Shown here: positions 49,101 through 59,842 of the stretch, piece after piece
Numbering within the stretch: position 1 is the stretch's first letter
Layout: every line of letters begins with the position of its first letter
DNA from: Tigriopus japonicus
Taxonomy: Eukaryota > Arthropoda > Copepoda > Harpacticoida > Harpacticidae
Assembly: GCA_010645155.1 (NCBI GenBank)
Contig: JAAGOF010000252.1
Location: 530,662 to 594,661 of the forward strand
DNA length: 64,000 bases
Direction: 5' to 3'
Made by a program: the position numbers and the translations under genes
Notes under the pieces: model-generated
Told to the model about the DNA's origin: nothing
The model's database searches: none
What the model saw: the letters and a program-made list of their open reading frames with translations, nothing else

Positions 49101-50203
49101 TGGCCATAGTGGAGGAGGTAGTGGATACGGCAGCGGTGGAGGACATGCTTCCTACTCTAAAAGATCCCTCTTGGAGGAGAGTGAATTACTTCGAATCGTG
49201 TCATTGATTCACGACATTGAACAGGTCTTGGAAATCTCTGATAGCGAAGGCCAAATCTCCAAAGAATGCAAAATGTCCAAGATGTGCCGCACCATCACAA
49301 ATACCTCATTTCCGCAAGCTGGTCTGCTTCAAACCATTTTGGACAAAGCAGAGTAAGTTTGACTTAGATCAAAGCGATATTCAAGCAATAGTTATTTAGA
49401 CTGGGCTTGAAACTAATTGACAATTACAATTAACGCGTGTTTAGATTTAAACTGAAATGAAGATTTAAGTGTTATAAGCGCATACTATCCTACACGTTTG
49501 TTAATACGCAACCGTGTTCAAACTTATGATTTAATTGGAAAAGGTATGTTGAGCGATCCTTGGAAAGTATGGTCAAATTCGTTATTTTATCTTGCTCACA
49601 TTTGCTGTGTTTATCAGTCATTGAATAGAACTTAAAGCCTCACGAAATTGCGCCAAAGGCAAAAGGGACCAAATAAAAGTACCGATCGATAAGAATGTAC
49701 CCCTCTAAAACAATCAAAGTTGATTTGAAAAATTGAAAATCCAACCCACTTGCTCCTCTAACGGACAGAATTACATACAGGATTTGGTATTGGTAGATTG
49801 TCCGGGCGATTTTTCCATGATGATCCATGATCCTTGCATGATCCAATCAGAATCCTCTTTTGGGTCATTAGCCATTACTCATTACTCATGCTTCATTCGC
49901 TTATGAGGCCAAAGTTCCTGAACAAAAAATTATAATGGTGGCTTGATTGGATATTCGAGGTTATTAAGTCAGTCACGTTTTCAATTATGGTGTCGTAATA
50001 TACAGAAAATCTGATATGACTTATTTTTAATATATTGGTTGATTTGTTTCAGGTCAGAATTCGAAGTATTGGAGAACAATTTGGAACCTCATCCCCTTTT
50101 AGAAACCGATGAATTTGATCTGCTGAATCGATATAAAACCACAGCTGACATTGCCAAAGCAAAGGGTCATTGTATGGTTGACGTTTTCAAAAAGTGTCAA
50201 TGA
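43130..50203 (+). CDS. Unrecognised single-pass membrane protein with Gly-rich and Cys-bearing C-terminal regions
   Basis: Four exons (43130-43169, 47429-47650, 49070-49352, 50053-50203) join in consistent phases (1,1,2) to 231 residues. The start has a strong context (ATCACC before ATG G). The N-terminal 55 residues are acidic (GPEPDNEHLSEFTDLSDYGQ) and end GEGRFFFFN. A membrane helix follows (AVALVLGITAVLGSIAALAFFF), then a Gly/Ser/His-rich linker of repeated GSGYGSG units. A C-terminal domain of about 115 residues has four cysteines in two pairs (KECKMSKMC, GHCMVDVFKKC) and ends at the stop. I cannot name the family; it resembles small uncharacterised arthropod membrane proteins. AATAAA lies about 80 bp after the stop. 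The first intron (4.3 kb) holds the assembly gap and a foldback MITE, and the second holds a minisatellite. The 3' half is duplicated at 59767. Confidence 0.75.
43552..44026. other. Assembly gap (475 N)
   Basis: A run of N inside the first intron of the membrane-protein gene. ORFs reported across it are meaningless. tRNA-like sequence abuts its right edge, so a repeat probably caused the break. Confidence 1.
44027..44080 (-). mobile_element. 5' part of a tRNA or tRNA-derived SINE cut by the gap
   Basis: On the minus strand the sequence reads ATGGTTGTAGCGCAGTTGATT then AACGCGCGACT, which is a good tRNA D-arm with box A. It runs on to CTCGGGT, where the N run begins. The 3' half with box B is missing. 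It differs from the other two SINE heads in the window. It may be a true tRNA gene or a third SINE family. Confidence 0.5.
44576..45010. mobile_element. Foldback MITE, copy 2
   Basis: It has the same palindrome as at 36622, with CAGCACTGGAATCATGGAGTG at the left, its inverse near 44990-45008, and the central hairpin GCCCTTTTGTG...CACAAAAGGGC near 44787-44821. It lies in the first intron of the membrane-protein gene. Confidence 0.8.
45573..45720 (+). repeat. Dispersed repeat, probable LINE 3' end, copy 2
   Basis: The sequence GGTGAAAATTAACAATAGCTT, ATCCAGGATCTGAGG matches 28598 onwards and ends in (ATC)n before an A-run. This copy has no hAT insertion. Confidence 0.4.
45778..45877 (-). mobile_element. 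Truncated hAT-like element, family B
   Basis: On the minus strand it reads AAGGGATGGGCAGATAGCG then the family B subterminal sequence (TTATGTTACAAAAAATC on the plus strand; CTTTTCACCTTTATTTGCAG on the minus). Only about 100 bp of one end is present. Confidence 0.6.
46960..47115 (+). pseudogene. LINE RT C-terminal fragment
   Basis: Translation gives LYKSIGQPHLEYASLI, a stop, ASMSLSSLQKV, then KCFTNNIME. This is the region after the RT catalytic core in CR1/jockey-like LINEs (...RPHLEYAS..W.P....L..VQ...T). Several stops make it dead. It lies in the first intron of the membrane-protein gene. Confidence 0.65.
48283..48980. repeat. Minisatellite, 35-bp unit, about 19 copies
   Basis: The unit is CGGCCGAAAATTTTGGTTTT followed by AGTTAAGCCCTCTTT. 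The central copies are nearly identical, while the edge copies vary (CTAAGAGCCC ends, one shortened unit, TTTCAG variants at the right). Each unit contains the palindrome TTCGGCCGAA. It lies in the second intron of the membrane-protein gene, ending about 90 bp before the Gly-rich exon. It is absent from the duplicated copy at 59767. Confidence 0.97.
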
Positions 50204-50713
50204 AGTCTCCCTTTTGAAGCTAGAAAATTTGAGTTATATCTATATCAATGTTATTTGGAAACAGATAAAAGGGGCAAATGTGCAATAAACTTTTGAAAGA
50301 AACTCCCAAAACACATTATCACGTCACTCTTTTTTCTCAACAAAAGTTTTAAATTTTGACTTACTTTTTAAAGACAGGACACTGAATAGTGGCTTCTTAA
50401 CATATCACAGAAATGCAAATTAGGTGATTTGACAAATAGTCAAAGTTAGATTCAAGAAAAATTGCCCATTATTAGTCATATCCTTCTTCCATTACGAGTT
50501 ATTCCATAGATCCTTGGTTATTCATATGTATCAGTGGCCGCTTTAAACGTAATACAACAGTCAAAATAAATGCAATTATTTTTGATAGTATCTTCATGTT
50601 GTAACAAGTTAATCGTTTTTAATATTAATCACCCACAAAGCTCGAATAGACCTACTGTATTTGTGAATGTAGTTATCACGTTTTGTAACTATGGATCATC
50701 AGGCGTTACCATA
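48993..50713 (+). repeat. Segmental duplication, source copy
   Basis: From CCCAGTC upstream of the Gly-rich exon, through the last exon and about 500 bp beyond, this segment matches 59767-62336 in the same orientation. It includes exons 3 and 4 of the membrane-protein gene, their intron and the polyA region. Confidence 0.9.
50284..50289 (+). terminator. PolyA signal of the membrane-protein gene
   Basis: AATAAA lies about 80 bp after the stop codon and is preserved in the duplicated copy (GTGCAATAAAC near 61660). Confidence 0.7.
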
Positions 50714-52449
50714 CGTAATTTGACGTTTTAACCACAACTTCTAATGTGCTAAATTAGCTTTTTTCAATGCACCTTGACATACAAGAAAAGAAAATGTTTT
50801 GCAATTTCTCGTCTTTTGTAATCAAAAATTTGGATACAAGAATACACAAGACTAATGTATTGTAACCCTTGATGTTCGAAAAGCCTTTTAAGGAAATATG
50901 CATTCAACTCCTAACGAGTCTTGGTATGAGAATAACTCTCGATTTTCCACACTTGGACAATTGTAGATCTGAGGATGCTTCAAAGTAGAAGAACAAATGT
51001 GAAGTTTCAAAGATGACTGAAATTTTATATAATGTTCCAAGTTATCATAGAACAAGCTGGCTGAGTAATTTCTTTCATTTGATGATCACTTACAGATGAG
51101 TGTTTCCAGATTCAATTACGATTTACTACCATGTAATAAGCATTAATACTACTAAAGTACTATAGGACCTTCAGGGTTCAAAATTGTAGTTCCAGTGAGT
51201 ATGTACTAATCAGCCAGCCAGTTTATGTACTATGTTCTTGCACCTTCTTTGAGTAGTTCACAGCTGTTTGGCTTTTCTTTTACATTAGATTGTGCAACGC
51301 GTTACTCAAACTTGAAGTTTATTCTCCTGGAGATCAATCAATATTACTTTAGTTTGTTTCACTAGTGAAAAAAGCATTGTACAAAAGGCTTCATTCCCTC
51401 CCATTTTGAGTGTCTGAAAATGATCACTCTGAGTCACGCAAGAAGAGCGAAAAGGGGGGCTTCTTCTTTTCTTTTTCTCTCATCTCCTCCTCGGTCCAAA
51501 GAACTCTGTGCCTCGGTCTCTTCAGGGTGACTAATGTTAGGTCTAAAAGCTAGTATTTGAAACTAACAATAACAATGTAATGAGCCAAGTTCTATGGATA
51601 AAGGGTTTCTGTCATTCTAAAAACTACTCAGGTACCTAATTCACAAGAGTGTCCAATGAGTTAAACAAACACAAAATATCCAAGCAGCCATCAAGACTTC
51701 CCTTATTTGCATTTGAGGTCTCTTTTACCCATAGAATGATACAATTTTAATACTGAATAATTTCTTGAAAACATCTTTTTCTCCATGTCAACTGTAAGTT
51801 CTGCAGAGCTTTAGACCATCATGTGAAAGACAAGAAAGTTGTTATATGGTGCAGCATTGTTAAATTTTCAAAAAAATGAAGTCTTACCTAATGCCATTCA
51901 TGACTCTGAATGGGAACATAAACTAGGCTATGTCTTTATTAAAAGCATTAGTTGTGAAGTACTTAAATACTATCCCTTATTCATGTTTAGTCTAATAGAG
52001 TCTGAAATTATAGTTTTATTCAACATCATGAAAAATGGCAAATATTGGCAAGAAAGAGATATTTTGTCCAACCTTTATTCTTACAAAACTGAACTTGTGC
52101 ATGATTTTTTTTGCCTAAAATACAAAAAATCAAAACTCACATACATTTTTGAATACCAAATGCTATCACATGAGTGTATTTTATGCTCTTGAATGGGTAA
52201 AAGTATGAAAATTAATGCCATGAGTGATCTGTCACGGTACTGATTCAGGTCTAGGAAACCGAGAGGAACAACTTTGACTTACTGAGTTTCTCAAAGTCAG
52301 GTGTAGATTAACAGTTATGTACCTAAAAACCTATTCAGTAAATTAATTTTTGAAAATCTAGTGAGTACACTTTTAGAGCAGATTTAGATACCTTTCGGAT
52401 CGAAATTGCATAAAAATATGTTACTACATATGTTAAAACATGTCAAAAC
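50714..52449. other. Gene-poor stretch
   Basis: AT-rich DNA. A pyrimidine-rich patch occurs near 51460-51490. The 117-codon ORF at 51839 has no recognised domain or splice context. No repeat was recognised. Confidence 0.4.
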
Positions 52450-52943
52450 TAGGGGTGCAGATTTCAGGTAAAAAAGATTTTATGCTTAAAAACATGTTTA
52501 TTTGCTATTTTTCATTTTGTTTGCCATTTTTGGGCAAATACATACAAAATTTGTCGTTTTTTTGGTCAAATCAATGCAAAATTTGTCGTTTTTTTGGTCA
52601 AATCAATGCAAAATTTGTCGTTTTTTTGGTCAAATCAATGCAAAATTCGTCGTTTTTGTTCAAAAATTGGAAGAAAAAATGTTTGCCAAAAAATATTTTG
52701 CCCAAAGGATATATTGATTATTTAACGGAATAAAAATATTTTATCTTAAATGTTCATATACTTGCATTCCACTTGATTTTTGGTGAAACATGATGCTTAT
52801 TTTCCAAATTTAGTGGCCAGTTTTACTATATCTTGGAAAAAAATTGTGTCTATTTGCCATTTTATTTGCCAATTTGGACGCTTTTATTTGCCATTTTTGG
52901 GGCCTAAAAGGCATGTTTTATTTGCCAGAAATCTGCACCCCTA
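52450..52943. mobile_element. hAT-like MITE, family A, copy 2
   Basis: It begins TAGGGGTGCAGATTTCAGG and ends CCAGAAATCTGCACCCCTA. Inside are about 3.5 tandem copies of a 32-bp unit containing AAATTTGTCGTTTTTTTGGTC (about 52544-52655), which occurs once in copy 1. Flanking 8-mers do not match each other, so one side may be rearranged. LINE sequence follows directly on the right. Confidence 0.75.
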
Positions 52944-52964
52944 CCCATTTGATACATCGGGAAT

Positions 52965-53186
52965 ATGTAGGAGCTGATCCTCTGACAGCATTTCAGGCAG
53001 GATTGGACAAATTTTTAAATACTATTCCTGACCAACCCACTATTCAAGGGTTGTATAGATCTGCCAACAGTAACTCATTGGTAGATCAAATTTCATATAA
53101 ACGGTAATTTAATAAACTATATTAATCATTAACTCTCTTTACAGGGAATCCTATTCCTTGTAGCAGTATTAAAAAATCCCCCCCTT
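52965..53186 (+). mobile_element. 5'-truncated LINE: ORF2 C-terminus and 3' UTR
   Basis: Translation to the stop at 53107 gives ADPLTAFQAGLDKFLNTIPDQ then PTIQGLYRSANSNSL, the recognisable end of a non-LTR retrotransposon ORF2. About 35 bp later the DNA reads ACAGGGAATCCTATTCCTTG, TAGCAGTATTAAAAAATCC, nearly identical to the 3' tail of the family 1 SINEs. Confidence 0.7.
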
Positions 53187-53261
53187 CCCAACAAAAAAGG
53201 ATCACATAACTTAGTGTGTTCAATGTTAAATCCCATCACACACACAATGGAGGCTTCGTGA

Positions 53262-53450
53262 CTCAAGACTATTTTCAGAGTGTCATTTCTCTGTTAGAAC
53301 AAACTAGTAGTAGAGTATGGTCTACTTTGTCGAAAGCATTGGCAAAGTCCAAAAAAATAACATCTAAACAGTCGCTATGCTGGAGTCCCTCAATTATGTC
53401 GTTCAAGTGTTGCGTCAATTGAGTCAAGGTGCTAAAATGAGTGCGATTTT
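53262..53450 (-). pseudogene. LINE RT fragment containing motif A
   Basis: On the minus strand the reading HFSTLTQLTQHLNDIIEGLQ leads to LDVIFLDFANAFDKVDHTLLL, the RT catalytic motif A (F-x-D-F-x-x-A-F-D-x-V). It is a short fragment with no other RT motifs preserved, in opposite orientation to the LINE end just left of it. Confidence 0.8.
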
Positions 53451-53952
53451 AGCACTCATTGTTGTGGCTTTATTTGTAAGGTAGTTTTTGTTCCATTGAC
53501 ATGGAAAACCCTGAAAACGCATTTATGAAGCAAAAATGTCATTGTTTGAAGGAAAGTGCGAGAACTGGATTTATAATTGGCAAAAAATATCGCAATTTTA
53601 TTTATACAGAACTAAGAAAACAATTTTAGAAAAGTATAAGTGAAAAGCACTGCTCTTTTTCAAATTTGATGTGCGTACAATTAACACTTTCTCTAAAGAG
53701 AAAAGGATCAATAATGTTTCTGCAGTCTTTCTAAGCAAACATTCATTATTTGTTCAATTTCAAACATTTCTGAAGCAAACCTGTGTAAACCAATAACAAT
53801 TACATCACATGTGTCCTGAATCTGCACATATGTAGAGCCTAATATTGTAATGAAATCTAAAATAAACGAGCTAGTTGGAACAGATAAGATTGCAAATGCA
53901 ATTGCCAATTTTAATTGCTATGAATTGTCAAGAAAAAATTCAATTTAATATA

Positions 53953-53958
53953 TTTATT
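53953..53958 (-). terminator. PolyA signal of the PAN-like gene
   Basis: TTTATT on the plus strand (AATAAA on the minus) lies about 55 bp after the minus-strand stop at 54014. Confidence 0.65.
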
Positions 53959-54013
53959 GTGTTGAGCCAATTTGATATAGGAGATTAGTAAGAATTCAAT
54001 GGAGTTTGAATAA

Positions 54014-55489
54014 TCATAAATTTTCCAAATAAAGTTCCACAACTCGAACATTTACATTCCTTGGTCCGGGAATCGTGCCATCTGAAAATAAGAAGTCACT
54101 TCCCACAGCATACCAAGATTCCATAGGACCCTTAAAATCTGCATCCAGAAGCGTTCTGTTTGGTGTGTTATTGGAAAGTCCAAAAAAGTATTCATCCTTT
54201 GGAATTGGTCCTTCCTTGTAAATGAAACCACTCGGTCGGTTTTGTTCAGTCACATTGAAAGGGTTGTCGCTTTGGCTCCATCGAAAGCATTCATGGTCAT
54301 ACTCTTCTAAAAGAAATAATAATTTGCTCATTTTATCGTAATCAAAGTTTATCAAGAAGTTCAATGGCTTGTCTCGTTGAAGAAATCTTGGGGCTTAATT
54401 TAACGATTTGATGAAATATGAACCAAGTTCTCTGAACATTCAACAAAACGTTTCCCTGAAAACGAGCAGACATGAGGAAGCAAGTGCTTCTCATATCACT
54501 CATCTCACACAATGTCCTTTAAAAGCATTTGTGCCTAACACGAGGCTTGCAATTATTTATATTTGAAAGAATTTTATTGGCATGTAAGAACTAATTGCTT
54601 TCTTTGGCAAACGAGACTTTGCTTGGATTAGGGAGACTATGAAGTTAATTTCTCAACTGAATCAAACAACGGAGTCAAAAAAAGTACACCCTAAGTGGCC
54701 CTTTGCAGAGAATTATTTTCCACAACAGGGCGAGCTCATTTATTCCATACTCTCATCAGTACGTGGCTTTGAGAGGCCATAAATTTTTACTCCGGCATTC
54801 AATTGATCTGAATATTAGAATACTTTTTTGTAATGTCTAGAAAATTCAGGGATTTTTAGTTATTCTTAGGACAATAAACTCTTCATCAATGATAAATCTA
54901 ACCTGGATAACACAATCTAAAATGTAAATTTCCGTCCAGTCCTCGAAACGTTTCCATTTCATCCAAACGTGAAAAGAGTTCTGCATTGGGATTATCCTTG
55001 TTCTTCGAGATTTCGTTTAATGGCCACTTTGTAGAAGTTTGGCTTTTGTGACGAAATATTAGAACGGCCAATAATGATTCGGCTTTGTGATCCGAATCCC
55101 ACAATTCTTCCGGAACGTTTAAATACTTTGCACCACCAGAACTTCCACCCCCAAGTAGAGACAGGATCACCTGTCCATATATCACACATTCAGATGGTTT
55201 TAGATCAAATATTGCACATTCAGTGTTTTCTGAACATTTCGTGGCACAGTAGGTGAGCGGATCTAGAAAGAGAGAATTGAAGGATATTCCCCATTTAAAC
55301 AATGGCTTACACTTGATTACCTATCACTTTTGCCAGTTTGGAATTGGATACCCAGGGGATAGTTTCGATTGGCGGGGAATCTATTTGCCACTTAGAAACC
55401 TGATCAACAGCTTGGATTTGAAGGAGAGTGGCTTCCAACTGGGATTGCAAGAAGTGGATAAAGAAAACGAAGCAAACATGTCGAACCAT
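54014..55489 (-). CDS. Secreted PAN/apple-like domain protein
   Basis: Three minus-strand exons (55489-55321, 55262-54903, 54306-54014) join in phase (1,1) to 273 residues; the first intron is 58 nt. It starts with a signal peptide (MVRHVCFVFFIHFLQSQLEA). After about residue 56 comes an apple/PAN-type cysteine pattern (YCATKCSENTECAIFDL, ECVIYG). The C-terminal region has paired cysteines (LHFRLCYP, YDHECFRWSQSDNPF) and ends in a VNVRVVELYLENL strand. Motifs of this C-terminal type occur in uncharacterised secreted invertebrate proteins, but I cannot name the family. PAN modules bind proteins or carbohydrates, so an extracellular recognition role is possible and unproven. The second intron contains a degraded foldback MITE. 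Confidence 0.75.
54600..54830. mobile_element. Foldback MITE, degraded partial copy 3
   Basis: The order of segments (GCAAACGAGAC, ACGGAGTCAAAA, ACAACAGGGCGAGCTCA, CTCATCAGTACGT, TTTGAGAGGCCATAA, CTCCGGCATTCAATTGAT) matches one strand of copies 1 and 2, with many changes. It lies in the second intron of the PAN-like gene. Confidence 0.6.
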
Positions 55490-56568
55490 TCTTATTGAAT
55501 GTTCTACTGAGGTCTTCAGCTTGTTAGTCAGTAACTATGATCACTAGAGCTTGGAATGTTATGCATATAAAATGTACCTTTCATGTCGTTCAAAATGGGG
55601 GTAAAAGAAAATATGTGATGTTATGTCATGGAAGAACGATACAAGAAAACTCAATATTGAAATAATGCAGTATTAAGAATATTATTACACAAACGGAATC
55701 AGCATATTCTTCATTGCTTCTCTTGATTTAAGAATAACTTAATATAAGAATAATGTAGTTGTTCCTGCACAAAAAATTTGTATTCAATATAGACTGGAAT
55801 GATATTTTGCTGATCATCTTGTATTTTTTCGATCCAGAATTGTCGGTTAAACAAGTTAAGAATGTCAAAAATAGCCTCACATCATTTGAAAATTTGGAAA
55901 AATATTAGTTTTTGCCTGGAAATGTGCATCACAAAGGAGGATTGTAAGTAAACAAATATTGTTCAAATTAAAAAAAAATTGCTGTCCACTTCAGCTCAGG
56001 AACATGGAGTGTGGTTCTCCCTTAAAAGCGTTGAATTTTACCATCAATTTCAATTAATTTAAATTTGTGGAAAGAAAATACGTTTTTCTCCTTTCATCCC
56101 AAATTTTATCTTTGACAAAAAGATAACTACAAAAAGACATTGGAATTTCGTGTATTTTCAAATCCACCTCAAAACCTTCAAAAATATTTATTTACTGAAG
56201 AAACCAGAAATTCTGTTTTTCTAGCTCAATTTCCCAAAAGAAAAAAAACTCGAGAATGCAAAAAAACTGCAAAAGCGCCTCTCAACAATGCAAATTGATC
56301 GAACTATTTAATGAAGACTTGGAACAAAATTATTGATGAAATTCCCGAGCCTAATGATCACGATAGACGCCACGCACGAATCACGCCGGAGAGTCAATAC
56401 ATATTAATAATTTGGTTTTTAGTTGTTTGGGTTATTTTGGTCGGTCAGGGCAACGAACATTTTGATTAGAATAAAATGACGTTGATGTTTGTATAATGCC
56501 AAAGGATTTTTACGGTGCTGTGTGTATTGTAATAATGGACCAATTTACGTAGAACTAAATGACCTTTT
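55490..56568. other. Upstream region of the PAN-like gene
   Basis: AT-rich DNA with no recognised gene or repeat; it presumably includes the minus-strand promoter. Confidence 0.4.
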
Positions 56569-56858
56569 AGGTCGGTTGTTGAGGTAGTTTGGAGGTATAG
56601 TAGAAGCACATCTACGTAGAAGCATAGAAGAAGCATAAAAGAAGCACATGACGCGCAGTAGAAATAACCATGCTCGATCAAGTTTTGCTACATAAGCTGC
56701 GATTGAAAAACCGAGCTGCTTTTGAAAAACACAGCTTCTGTAGCGAAACTTGATCGAGCATGGTTATTTCTACTGCGCGTCATGTGCTTCTTTAATGCTT
56801 CTTCTATGCTTCTAGATGTGCTTCTACTATACTTCCAGACTACCTCAACAACCGACCT
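56569..56858. repeat. Long inverted repeat, arms of about 130 bp
   Basis: AGGTCGGTTGTTGAGGTAGT at the left pairs with ACTACCTCAACAACCGACCT at the right (one gap or mismatch). Complementarity continues through GCGCGTCATGTGCTTC and GATCGAGCATGGTTATTTC to a loop of about 25-30 bp near 56700-56728. RNA across it would fold into a long hairpin. Part of one arm recurs at about 62410-62475. Confidence 0.85.
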
Positions 56859-58493
56859 TTTGTGTGGTGATTCAGCCACACACAAAAAGTCCATTTACTT
56901 TTTCTGAAGGTGAGTGAGTGAACCATGAAAGTAAGATAAATTTTAGTGTTTTGCATTGTGTGAGGCATAATTCTAAGCATCTTTTAAGCTTAAAACAGAA
57001 TACTTTTCTTTGCATATATTTGCCCAAAATTTCAACACAACTGTTTGTACCTTTATCAACTCACCAAAGAAGTAAAGTTTTTTGTTAGGGTTTCTTGTAG
57101 TGCTTTCATATATAGAAATATGTTCATGTAACCAAACTTGAAGGAACTTTTTTAAGCATTCCATGAAAATTTGGAAGTATGATTTTATTTCAACTTCAAA
57201 TATCTGTTTGAATCTTTGTATAGGAGTGAAGCTAAAGAGACATCTCAATGTGCTGATCATGAAATGGAAATGAGGGAGTGAAGACAATAAACTGTGCTTG
57301 GATGGTAATAAGGTTAATTTTTCCTCTAACTTAAAGAACTGAAGTTAAGAGAGAGGACAGGAGTATATTTGAAGAATGAAGTATTTAAAAGAGGTAAAGG
57401 ACTATTAGTGAATCCTGGGGGGATATAATGGTTTAATTCCTTAATGACTGAATAGCTGAGCTTTTTACATGTGTAAAGGCTGATATATCAAGCTAGATTA
57501 TGGCACATTAATTGCAAGGAAGTTTTATAATTAACATTTGAATACATTAACAGTAAGTCCTTGAGGTAAACAAATATTTTTTGAACAACCCACCTAACTA
57601 AAATGTTTAATTAGTTATTCACGTATTTTCAAAGTCTAAATCCTCAAGTTAAAACTATGTTCATTTTTGAGATTTTGGGTTGTCTTTCCATGTATGAGTT
57701 TTACAAAAACAATTAAACTTTGTAAACCCTTTACAGGGGAGGTGTGGATAATCGAAAAAGACCACCAGGGTGTTAACATCTAATGTAAGTCTAAAATAAG
57801 TGACTTAGGATTAAAAAAAACAGATATTTAAGAAATATTTTTCTGACAACGTCATTATTTGGTATTTTTGTCTGTGTGCACCGATTTTCCGATTTGTTTT
57901 GGTGAATTTGATGCATTTGGCCGTGCTTGGAGGCATACGTATCGTATAATTGATTTAAAATGCAGTTTTCAATTTGCCATGTGGTTTTGGTTGTGAATGT
58001 CAAATCTCAGTAGAAATGCCATATTTTAGAGATTTCTGTATTTTGGGTTCATTTCGATTAAGCCCTATTGAATATTGTTCTTTCATTTATTTTCCTCTAT
58101 TTTGTTTGAAATATTTTTTCTTAATAAAATAATCGAGAGAATATTTATTTTTTCCTTGAAAGAGACATAATATTACAAAAATCGAGAAAAAACGGAAAAA
58201 CAATTGAAAATATTTTAATTTTAAAAAAAATCATTTCCGGGCCCGAGTTACTTTACAGTTACTTTATTTTCAAATGGTTTTAGTCATAATGACAATTACT
58301 TTCAAAAAGTATTTGAATCACATTTTATTACATTTCAAATACTTTTTTGGAAGAAAACGTCATGGTAATTAATAACACCTACAATTACTTTGATTTCAAA
58401 TGTAATTAATTACAAAAAACAATTACTTGGAAATATAACTGCAATTATTTAAAAATAATTTCAATTCCAATTACATCACCGTTCTGGAAGTTA
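56859..58493. other. Gene-poor stretch
   Basis: AT-rich DNA with short ORFs only. From about 58240 to 58490 there are degraded GTAATTAATTAC-type segments resembling the neighbouring hAT element, perhaps an older copy. Confidence 0.4.
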
Positions 58494-58501
58494 CATCCAA
58501 G

Positions 58502-59411
58502 CAGGGATGGGGAGTAATTGTAATTGTAATTGATTACATTTTTGGACCAAGTAATTGCAATTGTAATTAATTACATTTTTGGACCAAGTTATTGCAATTG
58601 TAATCAATTACATTTTTGGACCAAGTAATTGCAATTGTAATTAATTACATTTTTGACTATGTAATGGACGAATTTTCAATTACAAATTACCAATTACTTT
58701 TCAAAATTTTACTTCCTCAAATTAACCGATAAACCAATTTATCAGTTTTTACTTGCAAAACAATCATTTTGTCATCAATTTGAGGTCAATGTGATGCCAC
58801 CAACAGGTAGTTTTTGTGACAATAAACACTCAAGCTTTGATGCTTAAATACTTATAAAACTACAAGAGGTTTTGACCATATTTTTGGTGTCAGGATTTAG
58901 GGCTTTTCACAACCAAGGGCAAACAAATGAGGTGCAAAAATAAAGTTTTAAAACATCGTTATACTTGATATATTTTTTCAAAGGTAGTGTTTCCTAAAAA
59001 AGAAAAATATGCCGTGCAATTGATGGTATAATATTTTAGATATTTAAGCCCGTTCGTAAGCTTTTGATTTTTGTAAATTACTCTTTCATATTACCCTTTC
59101 AGGCATTACAAGTTGCCAGTTGGTGCATTGCTTCTTAAAAATGGCAGATCTGTTTATTTTTCCTCGTTACGAAAAGGCAAAACGGTGAAAGAGAGGGAAG
59201 AATTGTAATTGACATGTAATTGTCACGTAATTGACATGTAACTGACATGTAATTATTTTTGAAGTCAATTGCATTTTCGAATAATGTAATTGTAATTGTA
59301 ATTAATGACATTTTCTGATGAAGTAATTGTAATTGTAATTAATTACATTTTTCGATGAAGTAATTGTAATTGTAATTAAATACATTTTTTCAAGAAATTG
59401 ACCCAACTCTG
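58502..59411. mobile_element. hAT-like non-autonomous element, family E, 910 bp
   Basis: Perfect 8-bp duplications CATCCAAG flank it (58494-58501, 59412-59419). The ends are CAGGGATGGGGAGTAATTG and, inverted, CAGAGTTGGGTCAATTTC. Subterminal arrays of TAATTGTAATTG face each other near both ends, as expected for clustered transposase binding sites. There is no transposase ORF. Confidence 0.8.
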
Positions 59412-59842
59412 CATCCAAGTGACAAAAAACGGATGCTTCGTAAAATCGTTCTTGCACCCGTTAACAAAATATCTTCTTTACAATACTCCAACATTGAAAA
59501 AGAACATTGAAAGTCTTAAAACGATTTCATACAGCAAAGGTGAGCACTGACACATCAAAGAATATTCAAGAATGGACAAAATGGATACCTTGAATAACAA
59601 TTTCTTTGATTATTTAATATGCATATCTGTTGAATAAACATAACAAAGTTTTTAATCTTATCATGGTCCTCAGTTCTGAGAAAAGTCGTGCTTCTTGGGG
59701 CTGCACGCCCGCACCCGCAAGAGGTCAAGTCACATGATTTCACTCTTTACTTGAGAGCTCTAGTTACCCAGTCTTTCAAAATCCTGCCTCAATCAATTTG
59801 AAACATGCCTAAAACTAACCTGTTTTTGCTTTTTATGAAAAG

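Noticed and set aside
51839..52192. 117-codon ORF
   Set aside because: No domain, no convincing splice sites, and composition like the surrounding AT-rich DNA.
53708..53908. Minus-strand 66-codon ORF with a hydrophobic start, next to the PAN-like gene
   Set aside because: It lies beyond the polyA signal of that gene and has no acceptor or recognisable domain.
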